A DNA stretch of 64,000 nt from Phialophora verrucosa (Eukaryota; Ascomycota; Eurotiomycetes; Chaetothyriales; Herpotrichiellaceae). The translations under genes were made by a program, and so were the position numbers. Each line of letters starts with the position of its first letter. Positions within the stretch are counted from its first letter, which is position 1. The notes beneath the pieces were generated by a model that saw only the letters and a program-made list of their open reading frames with translations, ran no database searches and was not told the origin of the DNA. Of the stretch, positions 14,100-27,335 are shown one piece after another. The DNA lies in the NCBI GenBank assembly GCA_002099365.1, contig MSED01000004.1, positions 1-64,000 on the forward strand, written 5' to 3'.

Positions 14100-16670
14100 C
14101 CTATTTTATTAGTGCGCTACTCTACCCGAACTAAAGAAGTGTCCCTTAAAGTTATCGTTAAAGCTATTAATTAGAATAATTTAGACCGCGTTAATAACTT
14201 CTTTAGCTATATCGAGATTAAGTATAAGGAAATAGGTAACTAGCGTAATATAATAGCCTAAAAGGTCTATAACTTAATAAAGTATTATAAACTTACTAAG
14301 ACCGAATTTAAGAAGTACCGTATATTAATTTCCGGAAAAGAAGAGTTTAGTAAAAGATATAACCGTTAAGAGGAACTTTAATTAAAACTTCTTTTAAATT
14401 ACACGCGTATAAACGATATTAAAGCGTTTATTAATAAGTATAAAGAAAAGAATATTAAGCTACTTTTAAAGGAAATTATAAAGTTACCTCTCTAGACTTT
14501 TATAGAATTCTTTAACTAGCTAATTATTCTATATAGCGGAGATATTACTACTTTACTAAATTAGTACTAATATATTTAAAAATACTTACTATATTTTAAT
14601 AAGACGCCTTTAACGATACTATAAATAGCCTTATATAAAATAATCTATCGACTTATAAAAATTAAAAGAGAGTTAAAACTAAGGCGCTACTTTTCCGCTA
14701 TATTATATTTAACCGCTAATAATTTATAAATTATTATAGATAAAGGTATAGTTACTAATAAGACTACTTAAGACTAAGATTAAAGTAATTCTAAATAAGC
14801 TCTTATAATTAAAAGGTATAAACTAACCGAAGTAAATAGACTATTTTAAGTCGGCGCTTAACCTCTTAACTATATAAACTTAATCGCCTCGAAAGGATAT
14901 CTAGACGCGAAAATAGCTCTATTTACGCCGCTAAAGTAAATTATTAAGTCTATACTAGAGACTACTAGTTCTTAGCTTATACTAGAGACTATAAGTTATT
15001 AGCTTATTATGTATATAGAGACCGATAAGCTTTCTACTTCTATAATCGCGAATCTTTTAGGATTAAGTAGGCCTACTACTACCTTAATTAAGCGACTAAA
15101 TATTTAGCGGAAACAAATTAAATAAGTTAGTTTAAAATCGCTCTAAACTTTAAGTCCTATAGCGCTAATTTCTATAAAGCTGTAGTAAAGTATAGTAATA
15201 ATTAAATTAAATTTAGCTAAAGTATATTAAAAAGAATTAGTTTAGCTCACGAAGCCCGGCGAACCCTATCCTATTCTCGGAAGTAAAGAATAAGTAAAGC
15301 TAATAAAGAATAACCTTATTAATATCTTAAGGGTATTAAAAAGACCCCGCTTATAAATAACGATTCCTAGCCCTAATACTTTAATATCTATATATAAATT
15401 ATTTATAAAGAAGCCGAAAATCTCCGGTATATTCTATAGTATTAAAATTAGTTAGTAAACTATAAACTAAGGAATATATATTACGAGTCTCTTTAGTGCT
15501 GTTCCTCCGCCCGAGTCGATTATAGCTAACACTTCTTTAACATTACCGAATCTAATCTTAAATACTTAGCTAGCTATTCGGTTCGCTTAGTTAATAATTT
15601 AGCGATATATTTATTAGTAGAACTTTAAGCTATAAAAGCTACTAGTAATAAAGGAAGATATAATATATTATTATAAATTTAGAGCCGATAAGATAATTAG
15701 CGCGCTGTCGCTACTTATAAGATATATACCTAGATTCTATATAGCCGTATATCTTTATATAACCGAAAAGGGTATTAGATTATATCTTAAAGGTCTAGAA
15801 TAAATCGCGATATATTATAAAAATTCGATAAAAGGTCTTAACTAACTAATTAAAAGATAAGAAAAGGAATAAAGTTAGCGGCGCTATTAAGTTCTTTCTA
15901 GCTACTCTAATTATTGTATAATTAATATTTTATTTTATAGCCTAAAGATAACTCGCCTTAGTCCTACTAATTTTAGATAGGTTAGTAACTTCTTTATCGA
16001 AGCCGGAATTACTTCCCGCTATAAAGAGACTTATATATAGTATAAATATATTATAAGCTTAATATTCTAAAGCTAAGTTAATTTCTACCTTAAAGCTAAA
16101 TAAATAATTAAGTTTAAAGGTTAGAGAGACGTAAATAACTATATAAAACGCCTTATTATATTTAATAATAACTTAAAGAGAGAAGGAAACTATTAGCTAT
16201 TTCTTATCGCCGACGCTATAACTTAATCCTATTTAATTATTAATTCCTTACTAACCTAAACTTAAGGAGCTATAACTATAATAAATTTCTTTATTAAATA
16301 GTTAGATACTAAAGTCTTTAGTATTACTCCTTATAAGGTAAAGCTTATTTCGAATTAATAAAGCGATACTTATAGCTACGGACTCTAGGTTATTAAGAAT
16401 ATTATAGCTATTATTAATACGGAGATATATAAATCTTAACGCCTTTAATAAATACTTTCGGCTGTTACTATAGATATCGGAGATCGATATAAGGTTATAT
16501 AGAATATCTATAGGATAGTTAGATATAAGGTAAAGGCTATAGGGTTATCTTTTAAACTAAAAGTAAGAAGTCTAAAGGGACTAAAAGATAGGTAGATTAA
16601 TAACTTTAGAGAGATAATAGAGAAGCTTACGAAAGATAATAAGATTAGTTCTAAAAGTATTTAAGCAAGG
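14100..16670 (+). pseudogene. Ulp1-like (C48) protease reading frame remnant, copy 1
   Basis: Downstream of pol, a second plus-strand frame of roughly 850 codons is readable when RIP stops are restored in the mind as Gln or Trp. Its C-terminus carries the Ulp1/SENP catalytic pattern. TAT-TAG at 16,191-16,196 matches a former His-Trp. AAT at 16,242-16,244 sits where the catalytic Asp of a DSL motif belongs. Two TAA at 16,356-16,361 match Gln-Gln, and TAC at 16,377-16,379 followed by GGA matches the nucleophile Cys-Gly, with the usual Gln-x5-Cys spacing. The N-terminal two thirds is unrecognised. All changes are C-to-T or G-to-A. Confidence 0.6.
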
Positions 16671-18099
16671 TTATTAAGGAGCGAGCGATAAGGGAGGGAT
16701 ATAATAGGGCGGTAATACTTATAGCGCTAATTAGCTGTATATACCTATATAATGTATAGATAAGTAACCGTACTATTTAATTAGTTAAATCCTTAGCGTA
16801 AGGCTATATACCTCCGCTATATATTATAGGTAGAGCAGTTATACATATTTAATATATATATATACTATAGGTAATAAAATATATAACACTATTTCTTATA
16901 AAGCTGTTTATTACTATATAGTGTACCGAGGACGAAGAGGTAATATCTACCGCTGTATAACCCTCTACCTAGAGGCTATAAAGCCTTACCCTAGTTTATT
17001 ACTAATACTACTAATTTTATAGAAAGAGATAAAGCCTAAATATCTAGAATAGATTATATATAAGATTAATAAATATACTAATATCTCTTCTAAATAGCTA
17101 TATAGTATAAAGAAAGAGGATCTAAAGCCTCCTTTAGTAAAGATAAACTTTATTTAAGCGGTTAGATTAAAGTTAAATTATAGCGCACTAAAAGACTTAG
17201 AAGATAATTTATATATACTAAAGCTAGCTAGGCTAAAAGAAATTCGTATTAATTAGCTAAAGACTAACGTTTATATTAACGCTCTTAAGAAGCGACCGGT
17301 ACTGTAGTAAGAAGGATATATATAAGCGAAGCACCCTCGGACTAATATATATAAGCCTATTATAGACGGTTAGCGATATTATATAACACGATAAGTAAGA
17401 CCGAACGGAGAGATTATCTTTAATAGTATTATAGATAATATTCCCGCGTTAGAATAGTTAATTAATTAAAGGCCGCTAATAACTTTATATAATATATAAG
17501 ATAACTAAATATGTAACCCGTAATCGGAAGATATTAAGATAAGTAATAATAACGAATATATATACTTAAAGCGAGTTTTATAGCGCTTATATATTATAAA
17601 GAAGATATAGTATAGACCGCTTAATTCTAGGCCTCTTCGGAAAGTACTCTCGTAAGATTTAAATAGTGTTAAGAGAATTATTAACTAGCTACTAGGTTAA
17701 GAGGTAATTATTTAATTATAAGATCTACTATTAATAAAAGAAGTATACGATAAGTAGTTTTCTTATAAGTATTAACACTATAATAAAGGTAGATAAGAGT
17801 TAATTTATTAAATATATCCTTTATAAGTTAGAATAATATAAACTTAAGAAAGACTTATTATAAAAGTTAATATAGTATAGATAAGCTTTAATAAGGACTA
17901 TTTAATATATCTATAATTATATTATAGCAGCTACCTCTATTTATTAGTAAAGATATAAAGGTAATATAAAGATTTATTACTAAATATCGAAGCGGAGATT
18001 AATTTAATATCCTTAAGTTTAGTTAAAGACCGGAGATTATCTCGATTTATACGAAAGATAAAGTTTATCTATAATACTATAGGATTTAATAGAAATTAA

Positions 18100-21000
18100 G
18101 AAGATTTTATAAATATAATTGAAGATATAGTAGTTAGAATTTTTGATATTAAAGTCTTAACTAATATCTATATAATAGATATTATAAATCCGATATATCG
18201 CTTTATTCTAGATAAGCTGTTCTAGAAGGCTACTCGAGGCTTAGTCTAGAAGAAAGACGATAATATATATATTATAAGTCTAATAGATAGCTTTAATAGA
18301 AAGCGGCTTTAGCTTCTTATATAGTTAGCTTTAGATCTTAGTAATAATATAACGATAAAGTTAATAATTAAGTTTATATATATATCTACTTTAAAAGGCT
18401 AGATAAGTATAAAAAGATAAAAAGGCCTATATTCGCTTTAGTTAGGGCTTAATAAAATTAAGAGAGAGCGTAAGTAATTAACTTTAAGGTAAATAAGAAT
18501 AATACTTTAATCTTTACCTTAAATACTTATAATTTAAATAATAATAAGTTTAATAAAATATACTTTTAAGCTTAACCTTTTAATATTAAAGATAATCGAT
18601 AACTAATAAAGTCCTTAAGATTATTTAATAAAGAAGCTATAATATAAAACTTAAAGAATAAATAATATTATAAATAATATTAATTTAAGAAGCCTTTAGA
18701 AGCTTATATAAATACTTTATATAAGCGGAAGGCTAATAAAATAAAACCTATTAATTTAGATTTCTAGGATAGTTTAACACTTAATAAGCTCTTAAACTAG
18801 CGTATAAAGGTATAGGAGTAGATAATAGCTGCTTATAACGGCCGGCTATATATATTCTTAGATTAAATAAGTCTATACTTTACTAGATTTCCTTAGGGGT
18901 AACGCTTAACGCCCGAATATTTAGAGAAACTAGTTATCGGACTTAATCTAATACCTAATAAGAAGGAGATCCTTATAGAGATTCTATATAACCGCGAAGA
19001 AGCTCTAGCTTAAGACCTTAAAGAAATTAGGCGGATTTATTATAAAATAGTATCTCTATAGGTAATAAGGACTATTCTATATACTCTATAGTAAATAAAG
19101 AGCTTCCTTATCCCGAAAGTACTTAAGCTAGTAGTAATTATATTAGTAAAGGAGAAGATTAACTTAGATCTCTTTAAATTAAGATATAGATTATACCGGA
19201 ACCTGTTCTTTTTAGTTAAGAAAAAGAAGCTTAAAGAGTATTAATTAGTAATTATAGTATAAAATATTAATTAAGTAACGATTCGAGATATAAATCTATG
19301 TTCTTTAGCTAACGACTTTACGGAAAAATTCGGCGAAATATAAATAATCTCCTTTTTAAATTAGCTCTTAAGTTATAACTAAATTAAACTTATAAGAGAG
19401 AGCTAAGATTTAACGGGGATTTATATTTTAATTAAACTTATTTATTATATAACGCTTCTATAAGGTATAATAAATTCTGTAATATAATTCGTATAGATTA
19501 TAAACTAAATTCTAAAGGAATAGATACTAAAAGCTATTTAGCTATTTCTAAACGATATTAGTGTAAAAGGACTAAAGAGTAACTACTAGTAACTAAAGGT
19601 AGTTCCTTAAGTACACTTATATATACTAGATTATCTAATAAATCTAGATATAATACTACTTAATCTTAAGTTTACTAGTGCTACTATAGCCGAATAAAAG
19701 CTATAGCTCTATATATAAAGGATTAAGATAGTTAAGTATATTTATAATCGGGATAGATAATATCTATAATAGTTTAAGATTTATAAGATCCTAATATAGC
19801 TAACTTCGATAAATTAGCTAGAACTTTATAGATTCCTTAGGATCTATATATATTATTATATATAGATTTTATATTTCGTAATAATAGTAGAGCCTTTATA
19901 TAACTTACTTTAAAAGAATATTATCTAGGTTTAGGTAAAGATATATACTAAGAGTATAGAAGGACTAAAGAAAGTGTTATCCTCTACTCCTATATTAATT
20001 AATCTAGATTATCGAGAAGGTACCGGCTTAATTATACTTATTGTTGACGCTAATAGAAGAGGCTAGAGCGCTATAATTATATAGGTAGACCCGATAATAG
20101 ATAAATAATAAGCTATAAGGTATAAGAGCGGTATTTAATCTAAGACTAAGAGGGAATATAATATACTTAAGCGAGAAGCCTACGGATTACTAAAAGCTCT
20201 TAAGAAGTTTAAATATTAACTATATACTATTTACTTTATTATAGAGATTAATATAATAACTTTTATAGCTTAGCTTAATTAATAGTTTATTAATTTACCT
20301 AGAGCCGTTATTAATTAATAGCTAATATAGATTTATAGATTTAATTTCGAAATATAATATATTTTAGATAAGTAAAATATAGTTACTAATACCTTATCTT
20401 AATACCCTCTAACCTAAGAAGATATTAAAGAAGCTAAATAAGAAGAGAATATTAAGAATTAAATTAAAGCTTAGATACTCTTTATATAGGGAAGTCTTTA
20501 ACTAATTAAATAGAATACTATTTATTAAGACTTTACTCTAGTAAGGCCTATAGTTACTTATACCCGAAATTAATCCGTAAGCTCTAGTAAACTATATATA
20601 ATCTAGTTATTTAAGGGAGAATATTTAAAGGAATTAAAAAGGCTCGCTAAATATCTATAAAATTAGTAACGTCCTCCGGAGATAAGTAATAATAAGTTTC
20701 GGAAACTCTAAAAAGACTTAGTTAACTACTTTATAAGAGGAGAATATTTATTTCGGAAGCTAATAGAGAATAAGTTAAGTAAAAGAGTAATTAATAATAA
20801 TATAGAGAAGTAAAGAATACTTAAAGTAATATATAATAATACTAAATATTTTAGTCGAGAAGTAATATATTAAAGAGTATTTAATTATTATTACTAGAAG
20901 AGTTAGTACTAAAATATAAAAGTATTTATAAAGACTTATCCGAAATATTAATTCTATATAAGCTAAAGGCTATATAATATAATATTCTTAACTTTAGTCG

Positions 21001-21400
21001 ATAAACGCTAGAAATAAATTAGTATTAATTATATCTCGATATTAATATCTTAAGAAAAGAAGTATCTTGTTAAAGCTTAAAGTAATATAAGCGGTTAAGT
21101 AGAAGCGCGAGATATTATAGTTACTAATAATACTACTATAGTAAAGTTCCTCTAAAAGGAGATTATCTATCGCTATAGACTATTTAAATAACTAGTATAT
21201 AATAGCGGATCGGAGAATAAGAGTTAGGTAAAAGTATTTATAGATAGATACGAGATTAAATATATAGTTACCTCTATATATTATCTATAAGCGAATAGCT
21301 AAATAGAAGTTAGATATAAAGGCGTTATAAACGCTCTCTTAAAGATAACTTATACTAATAGCGGCGGTACTTAGATAAATTACCTTTACGCTATTCTTTA
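18100..21400 (+). pseudogene. Ty3/Gypsy-like pol remnant, copy 2
   Basis: The same landmarks as in copy 1 recur 9,336 bp downstream. The protease-like end is near 18,200-18,225, the RT palm near 19,350-19,400, the RNase H segment near 20,045-20,400, and the integrase GPEN region at 21,207-21,218 followed by the ANG-x-IE-like stretch. In copy 2 the GPEN proline codon CCG has become TCG. Stops replace Gln and Trp throughout, so no product is possible. Confidence 0.8.
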
Positions 21401-23439
21401 GGCCGACCGAATAATAGTTAAAGCTAAAACCGATATAATACTATATAAAGTTAAATTCTTTAAATAACTAATTCTTTCTATTAAACTTAAGATTATAATA
21501 TAAAATATTATAAATTAAGATAAGATTATTAATACTACTAATTTAATTACTATATATATATAAGCCCTTAAAAGGTGTAACCGAGATTTAGAAGAGGCGA
21601 CAGTATATCTAAACTAGATATAAAGGCTAGAAAAGAAGTACTTTAACGAAAGCTATAATTTATACTTATAACTACTTAAGGAGGGTATATTAATATTAAG
21701 CTATAATATAGCTAAATTAATAAATATATTTATAAAGAAGAAATTAATGTTCCGCTAGTTTAGACTATTTAAAATTATAAAAGCGAATTAAGAGAAGAGA
21801 ATATATATTCTAGCGGAACTTAATAGTTCTTAATTATAGAGAATTTATATAGCTAATCGTCTTAAGCGATTTTATTAACGCTTTAATAATTTTCTCGTAA
21901 ATATTAAATCTATACTTAAAGATAATCTTTAGAAAAAAGAAATTTATAAAGTTCTAACTTTTAATCTTTCTTATCTCGCGGATATTAAAAAGTCTTTAAA
22001 TAATAATAATATACCTTCTTCGTAAAAGATACCTTTATACTTATACTAAAGCCGGTAGTTTAAATAAAGAGCGAAAATACTACCGCCGACGAATAAAGAA
22101 CTAGTATTTATAGTAAAGATATCTTTAGTTAGCGATAAAATTCGGGAACGGTATACCGGCTTAAATATATTTAAAGAGTTTATAAAGGAATAAGGTAAGT
22201 ACTCTACTTTATACTATACTCTATTATTATAAAGTAGTAAGGGAGGTACGGTATTACTATTATTAATATAAGAAAGTTTAAAGTTAAATTTCTTTAGTTT
22301 ACTTATAGTTTTCTTTTAGTTAGGTTATAATAATTTAGCGTTTAGAGTATAGTTATAATAGAGATTTTCTTAAAATTAAGTTACTTTAGTTCGCGGATCC
22401 TATTATCCTATTAACTTAAGATCTTAAAGAAGAGAGAAGTAATATTAGAATAAAATATTACTACTCTAAGTATAGTAGATATTAGAATAAATAAATAAAG
22501 TTAAAAAAGTTAAGCTAAGAATAATATAGCGTATTTAGAGTAAAGAAAAATTAAGGTTAGCGCTAAGACCTTTAGTGTTATCTTTAATTAGCTATATATC
22601 TCTATATATTATATAGAGTTTTTAAAAGCGTTATAATTAGTTAGATATTAATATAGTTAAGAGAGGTATAATATTAAATACTCTTAATAATAAATTAAGT
22701 ACTAATTATTAATAAAAGAAATAAAATATCTAATAATATTAAATAATAAGTATTTTAAGTATATATAATTATAATTAAAAAAGGTTAATAAACTAGTATC
22801 TATATAACTACTTAATCTCTTAAATCTCTATTCTTAAGCTATTATATAGTAAATATATATTATTTAGTTTAAAGGTCTTAATAAGCCTAAGAAGTAAAGA
22901 GGATAATAAAAATTCTCTATTATTTATAAATAGTAATATTTTATCTTATTATATTATTATCTAGTACTAAAGGGTATTAGTTTATAATATATACTTATTC
23001 TTACCCTCTCTCTCTTAATTACTTATAAGTATCTTTCTCTTTAACCTTACGTCTTTCTTTCTTAATATAAACTTTAACTATTAAATAGTCCTTCTTTATT
23101 ATTAGTTTAATCTTCTAAATTATTTTAAAATCTTTAAATTAATCTTTAACGCCTCTATAACTATTAGTATTTTTATTAAGTTCGCCTTTTCTCTTTCTCT
23201 TTAATATTTTAATTATACTATAAGTCTTATTTAACTATATACTTTATTCTTATTACCTTTTAAATTTATCTTTATAACTTTTTACTAAAAGCCTAGACTA
23301 ATTTTACCGTTAAGATATCTAAAGCTTAACGTTAATTATAACTAAAGCTATTAATTATTTAACTAAATCCTAATTCTATAGTTCCTGCTAGCCGATAATA
23401 AAAATACTAAGCTTTTAATATCTATATAGTTAATAACTA

Positions 23440-25985
23440 GCTTATCTTATTAGTACGCCACCCTACCCGAACTAAAGAAGTATCCCTTAAAGTTACCGTC
23501 GAAGCTATTAATTAGGATAATTCGAACTGTATTAATAACTTCTTTAGCTATATCGAAATTAAGTATAAAGAAATAGGTAACTAGTGTAACGCGATAGCCT
23601 AAAAGATTTATAACTTAACGAAGTATTATAAACTTATTAAGACCGAATTTAAGAAGTACTATATATTAGTTTCCGAAAAAGAAGAGTTTAGTAAAAGATA
23701 TAACTATTAAAGGGAACTTTAATTAAAATTCCTTTCGAATTATATATATATAAGCGATATTAAAATATTTATTAATAAGTATAAAGAAAAAAATATTAAG
23801 CTACCCTTAAAGGAAATTATAAAGCTGCCTCTTTAAACTTCTATAAAGTTCTTTAACTAACTTATTATTCTATACGATAAAGATACTATTACTCTACTAG
23901 ATTAGTACTAGTATATTTAAAAGTACTTACTATATTTCGATAAAACGCCTCTAATAATACTATAAATAGCTTTATACGAAATAATCTATTAATTTATAAG
24001 AATTAAAAGATAGCCGAAATTAAGGCGCTACTTCTTTACTATATTATATTTAACTGTTAATAATTTATAAATTATTATAGATAGAGGCGCGATTACTAAT
24101 AAAGCTACTCGAGACTAAGATTAAAGTAATCCTAAATAAGCTCTTATAATTAAAAGATATAGATTAACTAAAGTAGATAGACTATATTAAGTTAACGCTT
24201 AATCTCTTAACTATATAAACTTAATCGCCTCGGAAGAACGTCTAAATACGAAGATAGCTCTATTTACGCCGCTAAAGTAAATTATTAAGCCTATACTAAA
24301 GACTATTAGTTATCGGCTTATTACGCGTAAAGAGACCAGTAAGCTTTCTACTCCTATAATCGCGAATCTTTTAAGATTAAGTAGGCCTACTACTACTTTA
24401 ACTAAGCGACCGAGTATTTAGCGGAAATAAATTAAGTAAGCTAATTCGGAATCGCTCTAAACTCTAAGTCCTATAACGTTAATTTCTATAAAGCTATAGT
24501 AAAGTATAGTAACGATTAAATTAAATTTAGCTAAAGTATATTAAAAAGGATTAATTTAGCTTATAAAGCTCGATAAACTTTATTCTATTCTCGGAAGTAA
24601 AGAATAAGTAGAGCTAATAAAGAATAACCTTATTAATATCTCGAGAGTATTAAAAAGACCTCGCTTATAAATAATAACTTTTAGCCTTAATACTTTAATA
24701 TCTATATATAAATTATCTATAAAGAAGCCGAAAATCTTCGGTATATTTTATAATATTAAAATTAGTTAGTAGATTATAAATTAAGGAATATATATTATAA
24801 GTCTCTTTAGTACTATTCCTTCGCTTAAGTTAATTACAGCTAATACTTCTTTAATATTATCGAATTTAATCCTAAATACTTAGCTAACTATTTAGTTCGC
24901 CTAGTTAATAATCTAGTGATATATTTATTAATAGAACTTTAAGCTATAAAAGCTATTAGTAATAAAAGAAGATATAGTATATTATTATAAATTTAGAGCC
25001 GATAAGATAATTAGCGCGCTATCGCTACTCGTAAGATATATACTTAAATCCTATATAGCTATATATCTTTATATAGCCGAAAAGGATATTAGATTATACC
25101 TTAAAGGTTTAAAATAAATCGCGGTATATTATAAAGATTTAATAAAAGGTCTTAACTAATTAATCGAAAGATAAGAAAAGGAATAAGATTAGCGGCGTTA
25201 TTAAGTTCTTTCTAGCCACTCTAATTATTATATAGTTAATATTTTATCTTATAGCTTAAAGATAACTCGCCTTAGTCCTACTAATTCCGGATAAGTTAGT
25301 AACTCCTTTATTAAAGCCGGAATTATTTCTCGCCGTAAAGAGATTTATATATAGTATAAATATATTATAAGCTTAATATTCTAAAGCTAAATTAATTCTT
25401 ACCTTAAAGCTAAATAAATAGTTAAGTTTAAAGGTTAGGGAGATATAAATAACTATATAAGATATCTTATTATATTTAATAATAACTTAAAGAGAGAAGA
25501 AAATTATTAGCTATTCCTTATCGCTAATATTATAACTTAATTCTACTTAATTATTAATTCCTTATTAACTTAAACTTAAGGAGCTATAACTATAATAAAC
25601 TTCTTTATTAAATAGCTAAATACTAAAGTCTTTAGTATTACCCCTTATAAAGTAAAGCTTATTTTAAATTAATAAGGCGATACTTACAGCTATAGACTCT
25701 AGGTTATTAAGAATACTATAGCTATTATTAATACGGAGATATATAAATCTCGACGCCTTTAATAGATACTTTCGGCCGTTACTATAAATATTAGAGATCA
25801 ATATAAGGTTATATAGAATATCTATAAGATAGTTAAACGTAAGGTAAAGGCTATAGGGTTATCTCCTAAACTAAGAGTAAAAAGTCTAAAGGGACTAGAA
25901 GATAAGTAGATTAATAACTTTAGGGAGGTAATAGAGAAGCTTACGAAAGGTAGTAAAATTAGTTCTAAGAGTGCTTAAGTAAGGT
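23440..25985 (+). pseudogene. Ulp1-like (C48) protease reading frame remnant, copy 2
   Basis: This is the copy-2 counterpart of the 3' frame. The former His-Trp is TAT-TAG at 25,505-25,510 and the former catalytic Cys codon is TAT at 25,691-25,693 (TAC in copy 1), both exactly 9,314 bp from their copy-1 equivalents. The Ser-Asp-Thr-Tyr-Ser residues before the Cys are preserved. Two copies degraded differently but compatible with one ancestral Cys-His-Asp-Gln set support the protease assignment. Confidence 0.58.
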
Positions 25986-26567
25986 CGTTAAGGAGCGAGC
26001 GATAAGGGAGGGATATAATAAGGTAGTAATACTTATAGCGCTAATTAGCTATATATACTTATATAATATATAGATAAGTAACCGTACTATCTAATTAGTT
26101 AAATCCTTAGCGTAAGGCTATATGCCTCCGCTATATATTATAGGTAGAGTAGTTATACGTATTTAATATATATATATACTATAGGTAATAAAATATATAA
26201 TACTATTACTTGTAAAGCTGTTTATTACTATATAGTGTACCGGGGACGAAGAGGTAGTACCTACCGCTATATAACCCTCCACCTAAAGGCTATAAAGCCT
26301 TACCCTAGTTTACTATCTTAAGCGAAAACGCTATAGTAAATAGTGTAGATATATCTATAGCTAATAAGAAGAGGATAAGTAAAATTAATAATAAATATTA
26401 ATATAGAAGAGGAAAAAGGGCGACTCTAGGAGATAGTTTTATTAATTAAGTAATAAGTTTAGATAGAGAACTATTACTAGTTAATAAATATAATATCTTA
26501 GTTAACTATTTAGTACTAAAAAGATTAATAAAAGATTTATATAAATAAAGTATAGCGGTATTATAGT

Positions 26568-26847
26568 AAAGATAAATTAAAAGAGGAAAGGTAATAAATA
26601 AATATTTAATAAGGCTAATTAATAAAGATAAATCGAAAGAGGAAAGGTAATAAATAAATACTTAGCGAAGTTAATTAATAAAGATAAATTAAAAGAGGAA
26701 AGGTAGTAAATAAGTACTTAATAAGGCTAGCTAGTAAAGATAAATCGAAAGAAGAAAGGTAGTAGATAGGTACTTAGCGAGGCTAGCTAATAAAGATAAA
26801 TCGAAAGAGGAAAGGTAGTAAATAAATACTTAATAAGGTTAATTAGT
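26568..26847. repeat. 56-bp tandem minisatellite, five full units
   Basis: Units beginning AAAGATAAAT start at 26,568, 26,624, 26,680, 26,736 and 26,792, with a sixth start at 26,848, an exact 56-bp period. Units differ from each other almost only by C/T and G/A changes, such as AAATTAAAAG against AAATCGAAAG, so RIP acted after the array formed. Confidence 0.9.
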
Positions 26848-26985
26848 AAAGATAAATTAAAAGAGAAAAGATAATAGTTAATATAGGGTATAGACCCTAT
26901 AAAAATAAATTAAAAGAGGAAAGATAATAGATAGTATAGGGTATAGTCGCTATAAAAATAAATTAAAAGAGGAAAGGTATAATAT
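26848..26985. repeat. Variant tandem units (53-bp period) beside the minisatellite
   Basis: The minisatellite core (AAATTAAAAGAGGAAAG) continues, but the rest of the unit is replaced by a stretch containing TATAGGGTATAG. AAAAAT starts at 26,901 and again at 26,954, giving a 53-bp period. This looks like a recombined or slipped extension of the 56-bp array. Confidence 0.7.
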
Positions 26986-26999
26986 TGCTAAAAGTGTAG

Positions 27000-27190
27000 G
27001 TTAACTATATTAAAACTATAGATCCTTAATAGTAAGGTGTTTTAGCTATACTACACCCTATTAAAGATAATATTAGATAAATAATTAGCTCTACTAGTAG
27101 TAGAATAGTATTTAGAATATATTTATTATTTTAAATCTTAAAAATATTGTTAATAAGACTATTCTAACCCGAACTTTACCTTAATATATT
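27000..27190. repeat. Direct repeat, left copy (about 190 bp)
   Basis: The segment from TTAACTATATTAAAACTATA through ACTTTACCTTAATATA is repeated in the same orientation at about 28,229-28,430. Differences are mostly C/T and G/A. Two 190-bp direct repeats about 1.0 kb apart could be the terminal repeats of a short non-autonomous LTR element (TRIM-like). I see no coding content between them. Confidence 0.6.
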
Positions 27191-27335
27191 ATAAATCTAA
27201 TAGTAGAATTTTAATTAAATATTATATATTAATAATATATTATAAATCTAATAGTAAAATCCTAATTAAATATTATATATTAGTAATATATTATAAATCT
27301 AATAGTAGAATCTTAATTTATTAGTAGAATCTTAA
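27183..27335. repeat. 51-bp tandem repeat, about three units
   Basis: AATATATTATAAATCTAATA begins at 27,183, 27,234 and 27,285, a constant 51-bp period, and a truncated piece follows. Units vary by a few C/T changes. Confidence 0.8.

Larger units (their letters stand above)
7664..16999 (+). mobile_element. 9.3-kb repeat unit, copy 1 (Gypsy-like pol plus Ulp1-like frame)
   Basis: This is the first of two head-to-tail copies. Equivalent landmarks lie a constant 9,336 bp apart in the 5' two thirds (for example the integrase GPEN site) and 9,314 bp apart near the 3' end, because copy 1 has a short extra segment near 14,990. The unit begins near TTACTAGTACTGCTAATTT and ends near GCCTTACCCTAGTTTA. 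It contains a degraded retrotransposon pol followed by a second degraded frame with a Ulp1-like protease end. I could not find a long terminal repeat by comparing its two ends. RIP has hit both strands heavily. Confidence 0.8.
17000..26313 (+). mobile_element. 9.3-kb repeat unit, copy 2 (Gypsy-like pol plus Ulp1-like frame)
   Basis: This is the second copy, directly abutting copy 1 in the same orientation. It differs from copy 1 mainly by scattered C/T and G/A differences and a few short indels, as expected if both copies were mutated by RIP after duplication. It ends with the same GCCTTACCCTAGTTTA-like segment and then enters unrelated sequence containing the minisatellite. The pair looks like either a tandem duplication or a tandem insertion. 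Confidence 0.8.

Noticed and set aside
26848..26985. CRISPR-like array from regularly spaced cores
   Set aside because: This is a eukaryotic minisatellite: the spacers are themselves repeats, and the organism is a fungus.
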